Positions 31,210 to 40,152 of a stretch of 64,000 nt of DNA are shown here, in pieces. How positions within the stretch are numbered: position 1 is the stretch's first letter; every line of letters begins with the position of its first letter. Both the position numbers and the translations under genes were made by a program. Source of the DNA: JAAOZP01 sp964616835 (GTDB taxonomy: Archaea; Thermoproteota; EX4484-205; JAAOZP01); contig CAZTSG010000001.1 of assembly GCA_964616835.1 (NCBI GenBank), positions 18,690 to 82,689 on the forward strand, written 5' to 3'. Under the pieces are notes generated by a model. It was given only the letters and a program-made list of their open reading frames with translations. It was not told where the DNA came from and did no database searches.

Positions 31210-31869
31210 TTAGAAAACGCTTAGAGATAATACTCTTGCCGCGTCTGCCGCGTCTGCAGCCCTGTCTACGACCTCCTCTATGAGGTTTGCAACATCCTTT
31301 AGAAGTAAGATCGTGGGGGTGTCCGTTTTTGAAAATATTATCTTTATCTCAAGGGATCTGAAGAGGCTGTCAACCTCCTTCTCGCACGTTTCAACGTTCC
31401 TTGCGAATTCCTGTATTTTTGAAGTTTCAAAGCCTAGTGTGAATATTGCCTCCCTCATCTTAACGACAGCATCCAGAGCCTTTACCGTCAACTCTTTAAA
31501 ATGCTCCTTCAAACCCTTCTCCACAGTCTTCTTCCTGAGGAAGAACTCTCTGAGCCTATATATTATTCCTTCGCAGAGATCTGGTATTCCAGTTAGCGGT
31601 GATGCTAGTCTGAGAAAATCCTCCCTGCTTACCATTATGGCTCCCGCTTCAATAAGATCGTTCGAAAGGCTTCTCTTAGTCTCTATAGACTTGTTTTTAA
31701 GGGCAACTACATTGTTTAAAGACTCATCCAGTTTAGAAAGGTCGTCGTCGAAACATGCTAGGACAAGATTGTGGACTTCTCTAACCGAGTCTACAGCGTA
31801 CCTCGCAAGCTCCTGGCATGTTTGCAGGAGCTGTCGTTTAAGCCGTAGTGTTGTCTCGGTGGGATACAT
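31210..31869 (-). CDS. DUF47 family (PhoU-like) protein
   Basis: 219 residues, entirely helical with long amphipathic stretches. The pattern matches DUF47/PhoU-like proteins (TGIPDLCEGIIYRLREFF, then VVKMREAIFTLG, and a final NLIEEVVDRAADAADAARVL). Family members usually sit beside a PiT phosphate transporter and help regulate it; no transporter is next to it here. It lies 15 bases upstream of endA on the same strand. Confidence 0.78.
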   Translation of the reverse strand: MYPTETTLRLKRQLLQTCQELARYAVDSVREVHNLVLACFDDDLSKLDESLNNVVALKNKSIETKRSLSNDLIEAGAIMVSREDFLRLASPLTGIPDLCEGIIYRLREFFLRKKTVEKGLKEHFKELTVKALDAVVKMREAIFTLGFETSKIQEFARNVETCEKEVDSLFRSLEIKIIFSKTDTPTILLLKDVANLIEEVVDRAADAADAARVLSLSVF

Positions 31870-31972
31870 TTCTCAACTATCCTGTTTTCCCTCATTATCG
31901 ATAGTGGTGTTCAGAGTTTTAAGCTTTTTCCGAGGAGTACTGACTTATTCGAGTTTTTATAACCGTTTAATT

Positions 31973-33493
31973 TTAAACCGAGGGCCTGGGTGTTGAAAGC
32001 AGTCTGTTAAGCTCAGTAGGCAGGCTGGCTATGCTTATCCTCTTCTGCTCCCTGGTGTCTCTAAACCTCAGCGTTACAGTATCGTCTGAAAAAGTCTGGT
32101 GGTCTATGGTTATTGCAAACGGTATTCCTATTTCGTCGGCTCTAGCATACCTGCGGCCGATGCTTCCAGAATCGTCAAAGTTCACTTTGAAATCGCTCAG
32201 ATAATCTGCTACCTCCCTGGCCTTAGCTATGAAATCCGGCTTTGAAAGCAGTGGGAAAACAGAGACATCGAACGGCGAGAGATAGGGAGGTATGGAGAGG
32301 TATGTCCGCCCGTCTTCGTCAACTCTCAGGCTGTACTCTAGGAGAGCGTAGAGGAGCCTCTCTGCGCCGAAGCTGGGCTCCACCACATGGGGAACTATCT
32401 TCCTATTGGTTGAAGAAATGAAAACACTCATGTCCTCGCCGCTAACCCTCATGTGTCCAGAAAGATCATAATCGGTTCTGTAAGCGAATCCCGCTACCTC
32501 CGTCCACCCCCATGACTCTAGAAGAACCTCGCAGTCGAAGAGTTGCTTAGCGTAATGAGCCCTCTCGTTCGGAAGCTTCTCCCTAAACCTGTAGGAGCCA
32601 TCCGGTATCCCCAGGGCCTTGAGAAAGCTCTTCGTCAGAACCAGGAAGAAGGGTATCCAGTTGTTGCTGAAAAACCCTTTTTCAACAGCATCTCTTACCT
32701 TGATGCTTCGCAATCCTGAGAACCCCTTCTCCTGTTCCTCCGCGGTCAACACGGGTATTGTTTCCTCCAAATACTTCTCGTCCAGTGGCCCAGTGTTAGT
32801 GTCCGGGTCGAAGAAGAACTCGACTTCCATTATGGTGAATTCCCTGAGCCGAATAGGGCCCTGCCTCGGCGAGATCTCGTTCCTGAAGACCTTTCCCACT
32901 TGAGCGATTCCCAGCGGCAGGCTTGACCTGCCGTGGACATAGAGCCTCTTGAACTCTGTGAATATTCCTTGAGCAGTCTCGGGACGTAGGTAGCCGGGGT
33001 CGCCCACTCCTATCTCTGTCTTAAACATTAAAAGCCATTGGAAAGACTTTGAAAAGCTCTCGCCGCAATTGGGGCACTTAACCTTGTTGCGTGCAACCAG
33101 CTTATCTATATGTTCTAAAGATGCTCCTTCAGGAACGTTAATGCCGGCCTCGCTTAACAGATGGTCGGCGCGGAAGACTGAGCCGCACTTCTCGCACTTC
33201 AAAGCCTTATCTGTAAACTGGGTTTCATGACCTGAGGCCACGTAGACTGGTCTAGGACCTATTACCGGGGACTCTATTATTTGAAAATTCCTAGAGTACA
33301 CAAAGTATTTTATCCAAAGGTTTTCTAAACGCCTTTTTATCTCGAAACCCAGGTTCCCCAGGGTTAATAGGCCCTTAACTCCACCATATATCTCGTAAGA
33401 AGGCCAGAATATTCCGCGACGCTTAGCCAACTCTATGAGAACATCCGTTTTCTTCTGCTTCATTGCAGACAAGACGTTTCCGCTAACGAACAT
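31973..33493 (-). CDS. glyS: Glycyl-tRNA synthetase, archaeal/eukaryotic alpha2 type
   Basis: 506 residues, somewhat shorter than many archaeal GlyRS. A class II synthetase: motif 1 region GVKGLLTLGNLGFEIKRRLE, a zinc ribbon CEKCG...CPNCG (about residues 99-142), motif 2 VFRNEISPRQGPIRLREFT, motif 3 PSFGAERLLYALLE, and an anticodon-binding domain from about residue 400. The Met of MKQKKTDVLI (residue 11) may be the true start. Confidence 0.96.
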   Translation of the reverse strand: MFVSGNVLSAMKQKKTDVLIELAKRRGIFWPSYEIYGGVKGLLTLGNLGFEIKRRLENLWIKYFVYSRNFQIIESPVIGPRPVYVASGHETQFTDKALKCEKCGSVFRADHLLSEAGINVPEGASLEHIDKLVARNKVKCPNCGESFSKSFQWLLMFKTEIGVGDPGYLRPETAQGIFTEFKRLYVHGRSSLPLGIAQVGKVFRNEISPRQGPIRLREFTIMEVEFFFDPDTNTGPLDEKYLEETIPVLTAEEQEKGFSGLRSIKVRDAVEKGFFSNNWIPFFLVLTKSFLKALGIPDGSYRFREKLPNERAHYAKQLFDCEVLLESWGWTEVAGFAYRTDYDLSGHMRVSGEDMSVFISSTNRKIVPHVVEPSFGAERLLYALLEYSLRVDEDGRTYLSIPPYLSPFDVSVFPLLSKPDFIAKAREVADYLSDFKVNFDDSGSIGRRYARADEIGIPFAITIDHQTFSDDTVTLRFRDTREQKRISIASLPTELNRLLSTPRPSV

Positions 33494-33521
33494 AACCTAA
33501 TAAACCTTAGTGCCAGAATAT

Positions 33522-33884
33522 TTACAATAAGGGTAATCCCCCAGTAATCTTATTCATCAACTCTTCTGGAGCCGGGCCCAAGCCCAGACAGGTCACTGTG
33601 CCGGGGGGCAGCTCAGTAAGACCCATGTCGGAAATTAGGCAGGCCGCAACCCCCTCTTTTAAAGCCTCATCCCTGATCTTGAACAGCTCCTCTAGGGATT
33701 TGACTCTCAGGACGATTTTCCTCTGCCCCTCCTTAAACCATTCTTCAAACCAATCGGGTTTAAGCCTTCGGGTTTCCTCGGCTGCTGAGACTGCTGCGTG
33801 TGCGACTTGGGCGCAGGCCTTGCCCAATGACATTTTCAAATCCTCTCTAACCACTATGCATTGCTTAAACCTGAAGCTACTCAT
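33522..33884 (-). CDS. pth2: Peptidyl-tRNA hydrolase, Pth2 type
   Basis: 120 residues, usual length. Pth2 frees tRNA from stalled peptidyl-tRNA. Signature: VVREDLKMSLGKACAQVAHA (with the catalytic Lys and Asp region) and DMGLTELPPGTVTCLGLGPA near the end. It lies 28 bases upstream of the GlyRS gene on the same strand. Confidence 0.96.
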   Translation of the reverse strand: MSSFRFKQCIVVREDLKMSLGKACAQVAHAAVSAAEETRRLKPDWFEEWFKEGQRKIVLRVKSLEELFKIRDEALKEGVAACLISDMGLTELPPGTVTCLGLGPAPEELMNKITGGLPLL

Positions 33885-33975
33885 CCGGCTTTAGAATCGT
33901 GATAAAGGCTTAAGCTTTTCCCAAATCCTCTACCGCTAAGCTTATTAATACAGCTGGTTCATACCGGTGCGCAAA

Positions 33976-34137
33976 ATGGTAGTATGCATGTCGTGCAATA
34001 GGCCGATAGACCCCTACGAGAGATACGTGAAGTTCACATGCTTTAACTGCGGCGAAGTAACCATATGGCGTTGCGAGAAATGTAGAACGTTCTCTAGAGA
34101 AGTTAAGTGCCCGAAATGCGGTTACACGATGCCCTAG
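33976..34137 (+). CDS. Small zinc-ribbon protein (DUF1610-like)
   Basis: 53 residues from the ATG at 33976 to TAG 34137. Four CxxC pairs: CMSC, CFNC, CEKC and CPKC, enough for two zinc sites. The gene commonly lies just before aEF-1beta in archaea, as here, so a link to translation or RNA binding is likely (inference from context). The protein ends KCPKCGYTMP-like (seen as CPKCGYTMP). Confidence 0.9.
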   Translation: MVVCMSCNRPIDPYERYVKFTCFNCGEVTIWRCEKCRTFSREVKCPKCGYTMP

Positions 34138-34279
34138 CTCCTTAAAATAGTTCCCAAGGTAATCGCTTACTGAACGCTTGAGAAAAGCTTTATATAGTTT
34201 TTGAAGAATCGTGGGTCGTGTTGTTGCGTGGAAACATCAAGTTGGTTGCTTCGAATCCACGGGCTGGAGGAGAAGAGTG

Positions 34280-34567
34280 ATGAAGCAAATAATCTATACT
34301 CTGAGGATTTTCCCCGACGAGAACACTACGGATTTAGACGGGCTCCTTAAGAGGATAGAAGAGAATCTGAAGAGCGGTAGGATAATTGCTCATCAAGTGG
34401 CAGAACACTTCTTCGGCATGAAGATCCTCCTAGTGAATGTAGAGGCTCCTGAAGTAGACGGGGTTTCTGACAGGATTGAGGAGGAGATCAGGAATACGAA
34501 CGGGGTCTCTGAGATGGAAATTTTAAACGTAACTAGGAAAGTGGAGGTTTGGAAAGAGGGTGGTTAG
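34280..34567 (+). CDS. Translation elongation factor 1-beta
   Basis: 95 residues from ATG 34280, preceded by GGAGG at 34266-34270; the frame is open 23 codons further up but lacks a good site there. It is the nucleotide-exchange factor for EF-1alpha. Pattern: ...LRIFPDENTTDLDGLLKRI, then AHQVAEHFFGMKILLVNV and a closing beta strand, as in archaeal aEF-1beta. A TATA-like TTTATATAG lies at about 34189-34198. Confidence 0.92.
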   Translation: MKQIIYTLRIFPDENTTDLDGLLKRIEENLKSGRIIAHQVAEHFFGMKILLVNVEAPEVDGVSDRIEEEIRNTNGVSEMEILNVTRKVEVWKEGG

Positions 34568-34805
34568 GACATCCGAAGAGGACAGGAGGATAATCCCGCT
34601 TAGAAACTATATTTTCGACATCCTTGAGAAGAAAAAGAGCATTACTCTCTCGGAGCTTTTAAGAGGTTTGGAGAAGGACGTGGGGAGAGTAAGCATCTCC
34701 GAGGTCGAGAGAGAGCTGATGGCGATGGAGATAAGAGGGATACTCCGGGTCTTCGCCTCGGGGAAGAAGGATCAAAGGCTGGAGCTCGTGAGCCCCGGCG
34801 GTTGA
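34560..34805 (+). CDS. Winged-helix-like small protein, unknown role
   Basis: 81 residues from GTG 34560, overlapping the EF-1beta end by eight bases. The predicted helix-helix-helix-strand pattern (IFDILEKKKSITLSELLRGL, then SEVERELMAMEIRGILRVF) looks like a winged helix, with a short basic-acidic tail. No family recognised. The overlap suggests co-expression with EF-1beta. Confidence 0.65.
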   Translation: MVRTSEEDRRIIPLRNYIFDILEKKKSITLSELLRGLEKDVGRVSISEVERELMAMEIRGILRVFASGKKDQRLELVSPGG

Positions 34806-34859
34806 ACCGGCTTCCAAACCCGAAACCGTTAATAGCTTCCCGAGCTCTACATACTTGTA

Positions 34860-35882
34860 ATGGGTGTTCAACTGGGAGACATAATTCCGGCGAGGGAGAT
34901 AAGGCTGGAGAGCCTTTATAACAAGAGGATTGCGATAGACATGTATAACACGCTCTACCAGTTTCTCACTATAATAAGGGGGGCTGACGGAAGGCCTCTA
35001 ATGGATGCTAAGGGAAGGATCACGAGCCACCTTTCGGGAATATTCTATAGGACGTGCAACTTTCTCTCTGCGGGGCTTAAGCCGATTTACGTCTTCGACG
35101 GCGAGCCTCCGAAGATTAAGAGGGAGGAATCGGAGAGAAGAAGGATGCTGCGTGAGGAAGCCTCTAGGAAATACGAGGAGGCCTTAGCAACCGGGAGGAT
35201 TGAGGAGGCTCGTAAGTACGCACAGATGTCCGCGACCCTAGACGAGTATCTTATTCAATCGGCTGAGAAGCTAATCAGCCTAATGGGCATACCTGTCGTA
35301 CACGCGCCGTCGGAGGGGGAGGCTCAGGCTGCGCACATGGTTTCTACGGGCGTGGCAGACTATGTTGGCAGCCAGGATTTCGACTCCCTCCTATTCGGGG
35401 GGAAGATGCTCGTGAGAAACCTTGCGATAACGGGTAGAAGGAAGCTCCCAGGTAAGAAAGCGTACGTGGAGGTTAATCCAGAGGAGATCTCTCTGGAAGA
35501 GACTTTGAAGACGCTTGCGATCACTAGGGAGCAGTTGATAGATATTGCTCTGCTCGTAGGCACTGATTACACTGAGGGTATAAAGGGCATTGGACCCAAG
35601 AGGGCGCTGGAGCTCGTTAGAAGCGGGTTGAGCCTGGAAGATGTTTTCAAGAAGTACGGAGAAGACTTGTCTAAGATCTCGAGATATTACGAGGCTAAGG
35701 AATTCTTCCTGCATCCGCAGGTTAAGGACTTGGGCGAGCTGGAGTGGAGAGATATAGATGAGGATGGTGTTATAAGATTCCTGCACGACGAGCATGACTT
35801 CTCCTTGGACAGGGTTGCAAAAGCCATTGAAGAGGTTAAGAAGAAAAAGCCTGCGGAAGGAGCCTTATCAAAGTGGTTTTAA
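34860..35882 (+). CDS. fen: Flap endonuclease 1
   Basis: 340 residues, full length. FEN1 removes 5' flaps in Okazaki-fragment processing and repair. Metal-binding residues lie in the N region (RIAIDMYNTLYQFL, YVFDGEPPKIK) and the internal region (APSEGEAQAAHM, GSQDFDSLLFG, LVGTDYTEGIKGIGPKRALE with helix-hairpin-helix). The C-terminal ALSKWF is a PCNA-interacting tail. It ends two bases before the convergent pcm stop. Confidence 0.98.
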   Translation: MGVQLGDIIPAREIRLESLYNKRIAIDMYNTLYQFLTIIRGADGRPLMDAKGRITSHLSGIFYRTCNFLSAGLKPIYVFDGEPPKIKREESERRRMLREEASRKYEEALATGRIEEARKYAQMSATLDEYLIQSAEKLISLMGIPVVHAPSEGEAQAAHMVSTGVADYVGSQDFDSLLFGGKMLVRNLAITGRRKLPGKKAYVEVNPEEISLEETLKTLAITREQLIDIALLVGTDYTEGIKGIGPKRALELVRSGLSLEDVFKKYGEDLSKISRYYEAKEFFLHPQVKDLGELEWRDIDEDGVIRFLHDEHDFSLDRVAKAIEEVKKKKPAEGALSKWF

Positions 35883-35883
35883 A

Positions 35884-36570
35884 CTAGAAGCCGTATTCTC
35901 CTCTCAGCGGGACAAATATCACCGGCCCCATGTTAATTGTGCTCACCCTCCCCTTCTCATCCTTCTTGACGAGCATTAGGTTCTGCTCAAAAAACTCTGA
36001 TTGGACGGGTATTACCATTCTTCCATTCGGCTTCAACTGCTCTATGAGCGGCTCAGGGATTCTTGGCGCTGCAGCAGTTACCGAAATACAGTCGTATGGC
36101 GCTTCCTCCCAATAGCCCTTTGACCCGTCTCCCTCTATTACTTTAACAACCTTGTCAAACCCGAGCCTGGAGAGGTTTCTTCTTGCAAACTCGACCAGCC
36201 TATGGTTTATTTCAATCGTGAAGACCAAGGGCTTTGAAGAATCCAGATTAGGACAGGTTAAAACAGCTAGAGTAGCTGCATGATACCCCCCGCCGGTACC
36301 TACTTCAAGGATTTTCTCACCCACTTGAACATTCAGAAGCTCATTCATTATCGCAACCATGTGGGGTGCCGATATGGTCTGGTTAGTATCCCCTAGGGGC
36401 AGGGGGATATCGTCGTAAGCATGCTTCAACTGGTCTGGCCACACAAACTCGTGCCTAGGCACCCTCAGCATAGCGTTCTTCACTTTTTCTGTTTTTATCA
36501 CCCCCTCTTCAACGAGTTGCTCCACAAGCCTTCTCCTCTTTTCAAAATACGGATCTGAACTCTTCTCCAT
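35884..36570 (-). CDS. pcm: Protein-L-isoaspartate O-methyltransferase
   Basis: 228 residues. It methylates damaged isoaspartyl residues using S-adenosylmethionine. Motifs: NQTISAPHMVAIM, the SAM site KILEVGTGGGYHAATLA, and PYDCISVTAAAPRIPEPLIE. The C-terminal NMGPVIFVPLRGEYGF matches family ends. Gene is adjacent to DUF371 in divergent orientation. Confidence 0.96.
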   Translation of the reverse strand: MEKSSDPYFEKRRRLVEQLVEEGVIKTEKVKNAMLRVPRHEFVWPDQLKHAYDDIPLPLGDTNQTISAPHMVAIMNELLNVQVGEKILEVGTGGGYHAATLAVLTCPNLDSSKPLVFTIEINHRLVEFARRNLSRLGFDKVVKVIEGDGSKGYWEEAPYDCISVTAAAPRIPEPLIEQLKPNGRMVIPVQSEFFEQNLMLVKKDEKGRVSTINMGPVIFVPLRGEYGF

Positions 36571-36624
36571 CCTTCTCCTAAACGATATTTCTTAAATCTG
36601 GGATAAAACCGTTTTTTATTGATT

Positions 36625-37047
36625 ATGGATGCGGTGATAGAGACGGTTCATGGAAGGGGGCATAGGAACATAAGGGCTACGCACCCGACTACGCTGGCTG
36701 TTACTAGAGATGTTGAAGTGGGGAGGACTGGAGACTGTTTTCTCATCGTCTCCGCAGACAAGTCTCCGCGAACCCTGTCGGAGGATTTTAAAAACGCTGC
36801 TAGAAAACCCGTTAAGATAAGCGTTGAAATAATAGTTGGAGACCTTGTGGACGAGTTCTACTGCTACGGCGACCCTGCTCTTACGTTTAAAGATGATCGT
36901 ACAATGGTGTTCAGGAAAAGCTCGTACGTTTGCGACAAGACTGTCGGAATCAGGAGCAATAAGAGCGCAATAGATATAGACCGAAGAATAGTTGAAAGGT
37001 TGAGAAACGGTTGCGAGGCTGTTGTAAAGCTCAGGATCAACCCGTGA
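36625..37047 (+). CDS. DUF371-family protein
   Basis: 140 residues from ATG 36625 (a TTG two codons earlier is less likely). The opening MDAVIETVHGRGHRNIRATH and the middle FYCYGDPALTF match DUF371, a conserved archaeal family with no assigned function. No membrane or metal-binding features stand out. Confidence 0.85.
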   Translation: MDAVIETVHGRGHRNIRATHPTTLAVTRDVEVGRTGDCFLIVSADKSPRTLSEDFKNAARKPVKISVEIIVGDLVDEFYCYGDPALTFKDDRTMVFRKSSYVCDKTVGIRSNKSAIDIDRRIVERLRNGCEAVVKLRINP

Positions 37048-37081
37048 TTGAAGCAGCTCTGCAACAAATGCTAGTGCTAAG

Positions 37082-38143
37082 CTATCTTTCGCGCTCTCCT
37101 CTTATAAACTCTTCAAACCTTCTCTTAGCCTCTTCGTAAGGCATTTGGACCGGAGGATGCTTGAAGCAGTATGCGGACACGCTTATCAAAGGCCCGCTTA
37201 CACCCCTGTCCAAAGCTACTTTAACCCCTCTTAAAGCGTCTATTATGACTCCCGCACTATTCGGAGAATCTATTACCGAGAGCTTAAGGTCTATAGTTAG
37301 GGGCGCGCCCCCGAAGTATCTTCCTTTAATCCATATGTAGCATATCTTCTCGTTTTCTAGGAACGGAATATAGTCGCTGGGGCCTATTCTAAGGGGCATC
37401 TCGTAGGGAGACATCGCTCTGACTGCTGAGGTCTTGCTTTCTCTTTTAGAGACGAGCCTCTGCTGCTCCAGCATATTCAGGAAGTCTGTGTCCCCACCTA
37501 TGTTGAGCTGGTACGACTCATCAACTTTAACCCCTCTGTCTACAAGCAGTTTGATCAGAGTCTTGTGCAAGACTGTTGCGCCAAGCTGGCTCATCACGTC
37601 GTCCCCGGCTATCGGCAACCCTTTTTCCTCGAACCTCTTCTGCCAATCCTCAGAAGACGCTATGAAAGTCGGCATAGCGTTGATGAATGCTACACCCGCC
37701 TCCAAGGCTGATTGAGCATAGAAACGGCTTCCCTTCTCGCTCCCCACGGGGAGATAGTTTATTAAGACTTCTGCCCCAGAAGACTTCAACTCCTCAACAA
37801 CGTCAACATCCCTATCTTCAGAGAACCTTATAACCTCCCTTAAGTATCTGCCCACCCCGTCTAGAACAGGGCCTTTCTTCACGGTTACTCCAAGCTTAGG
37901 GACTTCTTGAAACCTGATCGTGTTATTCGGCTTCTCGAATATTGCTTCACTCAAATCCTTACCGACCTTTCTACGGTCAACGTCGAATGCTGCTACAAAC
38001 TCTATATCCTCCGGTCGGTACCCTCCTACATCGGGGTGTGCTAATCCTGTTTGCTCCCCCGCCTCTTTATAGTATTGGATCCCTTGGACTAGGGCTGATG
38101 CGCAATTACCCACTCCAGCTATTGCTACCTTTATTCTTCCCAA
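37082..38143 (-). CDS. ino1: myo-Inositol-1-phosphate synthase
   Basis: 353 residues from a TTG at 38143. The frame is open to 38209, but a TATA box at about 38168-38179 would put the transcript start at about 38145, so the TTG gives the expected MGRIKVAIAGVGNCASALVQ. It converts glucose-6-phosphate to inositol phosphate for lipids and for compatible solutes such as di-myo-inositol phosphate in hyperthermophiles. Other motifs: NYLPVGSEKGSRFYAQ, AFINAMPTFIA, and GDDVMSQLGATVLHKT. Confidence 0.94.
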   Translation of the reverse strand: MGRIKVAIAGVGNCASALVQGIQYYKEAGEQTGLAHPDVGGYRPEDIEFVAAFDVDRRKVGKDLSEAIFEKPNNTIRFQEVPKLGVTVKKGPVLDGVGRYLREVIRFSEDRDVDVVEELKSSGAEVLINYLPVGSEKGSRFYAQSALEAGVAFINAMPTFIASSEDWQKRFEEKGLPIAGDDVMSQLGATVLHKTLIKLLVDRGVKVDESYQLNIGGDTDFLNMLEQQRLVSKRESKTSAVRAMSPYEMPLRIGPSDYIPFLENEKICYIWIKGRYFGGAPLTIDLKLSVIDSPNSAGVIIDALRGVKVALDRGVSGPLISVSAYCFKHPPVQMPYEEAKRRFEEFIRGERER

Positions 38144-38167
38144 TTCCTGATATGAGAATTGTTTTAC

Positions 38168-38179
38168 CCTTATAAAATT
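38168..38179 (-). promoter_or_regulatory. TATA box of ino1
   Basis: The minus strand reads AATTTTATAAGG. Its distance of about 30 bases to the TTG at 38143 suggests a leaderless or very short leader transcript. It overlaps the last codons of the upstream zinc-ribbon gene region. Confidence 0.55.
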
Positions 38180-38187
38180 AACTCGAT

Positions 38188-38682
38188 TCACTTCAGTTTT
38201 AAACCGCACTTCCTACAGTATCTTATCCCCTCCGTGACAGGGGCTCCGCACCTTGGGCAGAAGCCGACTACTTCACCCAGCTTCTTAGGCTTCTCCTCCT
38301 CTTCCTCCTCCCTGAAGGATTCCTCCGGCGCTTCTTCAACAACCTCCTCCGGCGCAGTTTCCTCGTACGCTTGCTCAGTCTCCACTCCGCCCGCCTCCAC
38401 CTCCTCCTGGACCCCGTAGGAATCCTCTTCGACTCTTTTCCGAGGAGCCTCTTCAACAGCTTCTGCAGGAATTAGTATTTTCTTCCTCTTCGGTTTAATC
38501 AATATCGAAATTATCACCACTATGAAGCCGATCCAGAAAAGGATGGTTGTAAGCGATATGAACGTGTTTTCACCACCAATATTACTTATTATGGTTTCCC
38601 TAATCATTCCCTGAGTGCTTTGAAGATATAGTCCAAGTGCTATGAGTAACACGCCTACTGCTAAGACGTTCGATTTATTCAA
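38188..38682 (-). CDS. Membrane protein with acidic linker and C-terminal zinc ribbon
   Basis: 164 residues. Two membrane segments (about 7-24 and 43-61) are followed by a basic patch (KPKRKK), a linker of about 60 residues very rich in Glu, and a final zinc ribbon FCPRCGAPVTEGIRYCRKCG (residues 140-159, two CxxC). The ribbon should face the cytoplasm. Function unknown; such designs occur in many archaeal membrane proteins. It ends just before the ino1 promoter. Confidence 0.75.
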   Translation of the reverse strand: MNKSNVLAVGVLLIALGLYLQSTQGMIRETIISNIGGENTFISLTTILFWIGFIVVIISILIKPKRKKILIPAEAVEEAPRKRVEEDSYGVQEEVEAGGVETEQAYEETAPEEVVEEAPEESFREEEEEEKPKKLGEVVGFCPRCGAPVTEGIRYCRKCGLKLK

Positions 38683-38755
38683 TTCCCATAGATAACGGGA
38701 TCAGGTAGTAATTAACTTTTTTCTATAATCACGGCGATGACTGGTGGACTGTTTT

Positions 38756-39166
38756 TCAGAGCACGTTTTGACGCCTGATTATGACGAGGCTTATTACAGT
38801 CAGGATGATGCAGATTATGCTTAAGATTAGTTCCATCGAAGAAACCATTCCTTGGGCAATAGCGAAATACAACGGCGGGGAAACTCCGGCAACCCCCATC
38901 ACTATTCCTGTTAAAAACATGTAGCGCACAGCCCGCTTAAATGCTGTATCGGAAATACACCTTACGCATAGGGAGGCGCCTATTAGCGCTCCTGCAACGG
39001 TCAAATTGTACGCCTCGCCTGCTGTAAAAATGCTTGTCGAAAAATATGCTACTGCAAGAATCATCCCCGGCAGTAGGTTGAGCAGCTTGCCTCCTGAGAC
39101 AAGTTTCTTTTTTGGAGTCGTTTCTCCAGCGTTCTCTTCCGAGCTCAATACTACGCCCACCTTCAA
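38756..39166 (-). CDS. Membrane protein with about four helices, unknown
   Basis: 136 residues. A charged N-terminal tail (about 25 residues) precedes four hydrophobic segments near residues 30-48, 55-72, 80-100 and 112-132. No motif recognised. It follows the oxidoreductase gene by 17 bases on the same strand and may be cotranscribed. Confidence 0.65.
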   Translation of the reverse strand: MKVGVVLSSEENAGETTPKKKLVSGGKLLNLLPGMILAVAYFSTSIFTAGEAYNLTVAGALIGASLCVRCISDTAFKRAVRYMFLTGIVMGVAGVSPPLYFAIAQGMVSSMELILSIICIILTVISLVIIRRQNVL

Positions 39167-39183
39167 ACAGCTTTTTAAAAAGG

Positions 39184-40140
39184 TTACGTGCCAATATCTA
39201 CGGAATTACCGGTTGCGGAGGATTTTAAACTGGCTTCGATTATTTTAAGGGCTTCTACAGCATCCTCCTCCCCGGGACTGGGGTTTGCGTCACTAACTAT
39301 GCATTCTATGAAATGTTTCAACTCGTAACGCAGAGGCTCGCTCCACTCGGAGAACGGGGTTATCCTATCATCCTTAGAGCTTAGGGTTACTTGCTGCGTA
39401 ACCAAGTCGGCTTCAACCATTCCTTCAGACCCTATTACTTCTATGCTCCTTATCTTGTACGGGGTCAGCCAGTTCGCCTTGATTATGGCCATTCTCCCAC
39501 TGGGGAAGGTTAAGACTATCGTAGCATAGTCCTCGTGAACCCTGTGCATGGATCTCCCCGTCTTGGCGTATACCTTAACCGGGTCCTCTGAGAAAAAGTA
39601 TCTCATCAAATCTATGTCGTGTATTGCAGTATCTAAGAGGACTCCTGAATCAGTGATTCTCTCAGGCCACCTTCTGACTCTTGTTGCTGAAGCCATGATC
39701 ACCTCGCCCAGAGCCCCTTCCTCAATGTATCTCTTGACCATTCTCGCAGCAGGGTTGAACCTTTCAATAAACCCGACCATAATCTTAACTTTTCTGTTTT
39801 TCAGAAAGCTGATGAGTTCAAGCGCGTCCTTTACGGTTGGTGTGAAAGGTTTCTCGACGAGAAGGTGCTTCACGTTTTTCAATGCTAGCTGCATCGCCAC
39901 CTCCTTGTGCGTGGAAGTTGGCGTGGAAACAACTGCTCCGTCATACATGTTTTCAGGAATCTCGGAGACATCTACGTAATAAGGGACGTTGTAAAGCTTA
40001 CCGTAGGCGCTAGCTCTCTCCCTATCTATGTCGCACACGCCTCCGAGGCTCCCGAGTTCTGCAAGAACCCTTACATGATTTTTCCCGAAGCCTCCTGCCC
40101 CAACGACTATGATGCTTGGCTTTCCCACCATGCTTAACAC
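39184..40140 (-). CDS. Gfo/Idh/MocA-family NAD(P)-dependent oxidoreductase
   Basis: 318 residues. An N-terminal Rossmann fold opens with PSIIVVGAGGFGKNHVRVLA. The family EKP motif is at VEKPFTPTVKDALELI (about residue 95), then the substrate domain with GVLLDTAIHDIDLMRYF (active-site His region). Members act on sugars or sugar nucleotides; the specific substrate cannot be told from sequence. Within a minus-strand run after polB. Confidence 0.9.
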   Translation of the reverse strand: MLSMVGKPSIIVVGAGGFGKNHVRVLAELGSLGGVCDIDRERASAYGKLYNVPYYVDVSEIPENMYDGAVVSTPTSTHKEVAMQLALKNVKHLLVEKPFTPTVKDALELISFLKNRKVKIMVGFIERFNPAARMVKRYIEEGALGEVIMASATRVRRWPERITDSGVLLDTAIHDIDLMRYFFSEDPVKVYAKTGRSMHRVHEDYATIVLTFPSGRMAIIKANWLTPYKIRSIEVIGSEGMVEADLVTQQVTLSSKDDRITPFSEWSEPLRYELKHFIECIVSDANPSPGEEDAVEALKIIEASLKSSATGNSVDIGT

Positions 40141-40152
40141 TCCCCGTTATTT

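Noticed and set aside
38268..38456. Arg/Lys-rich 62-codon frame in the zinc-ribbon gene
   Set aside because: It is the out-of-frame reading of the Glu-rich linker on the same strand.
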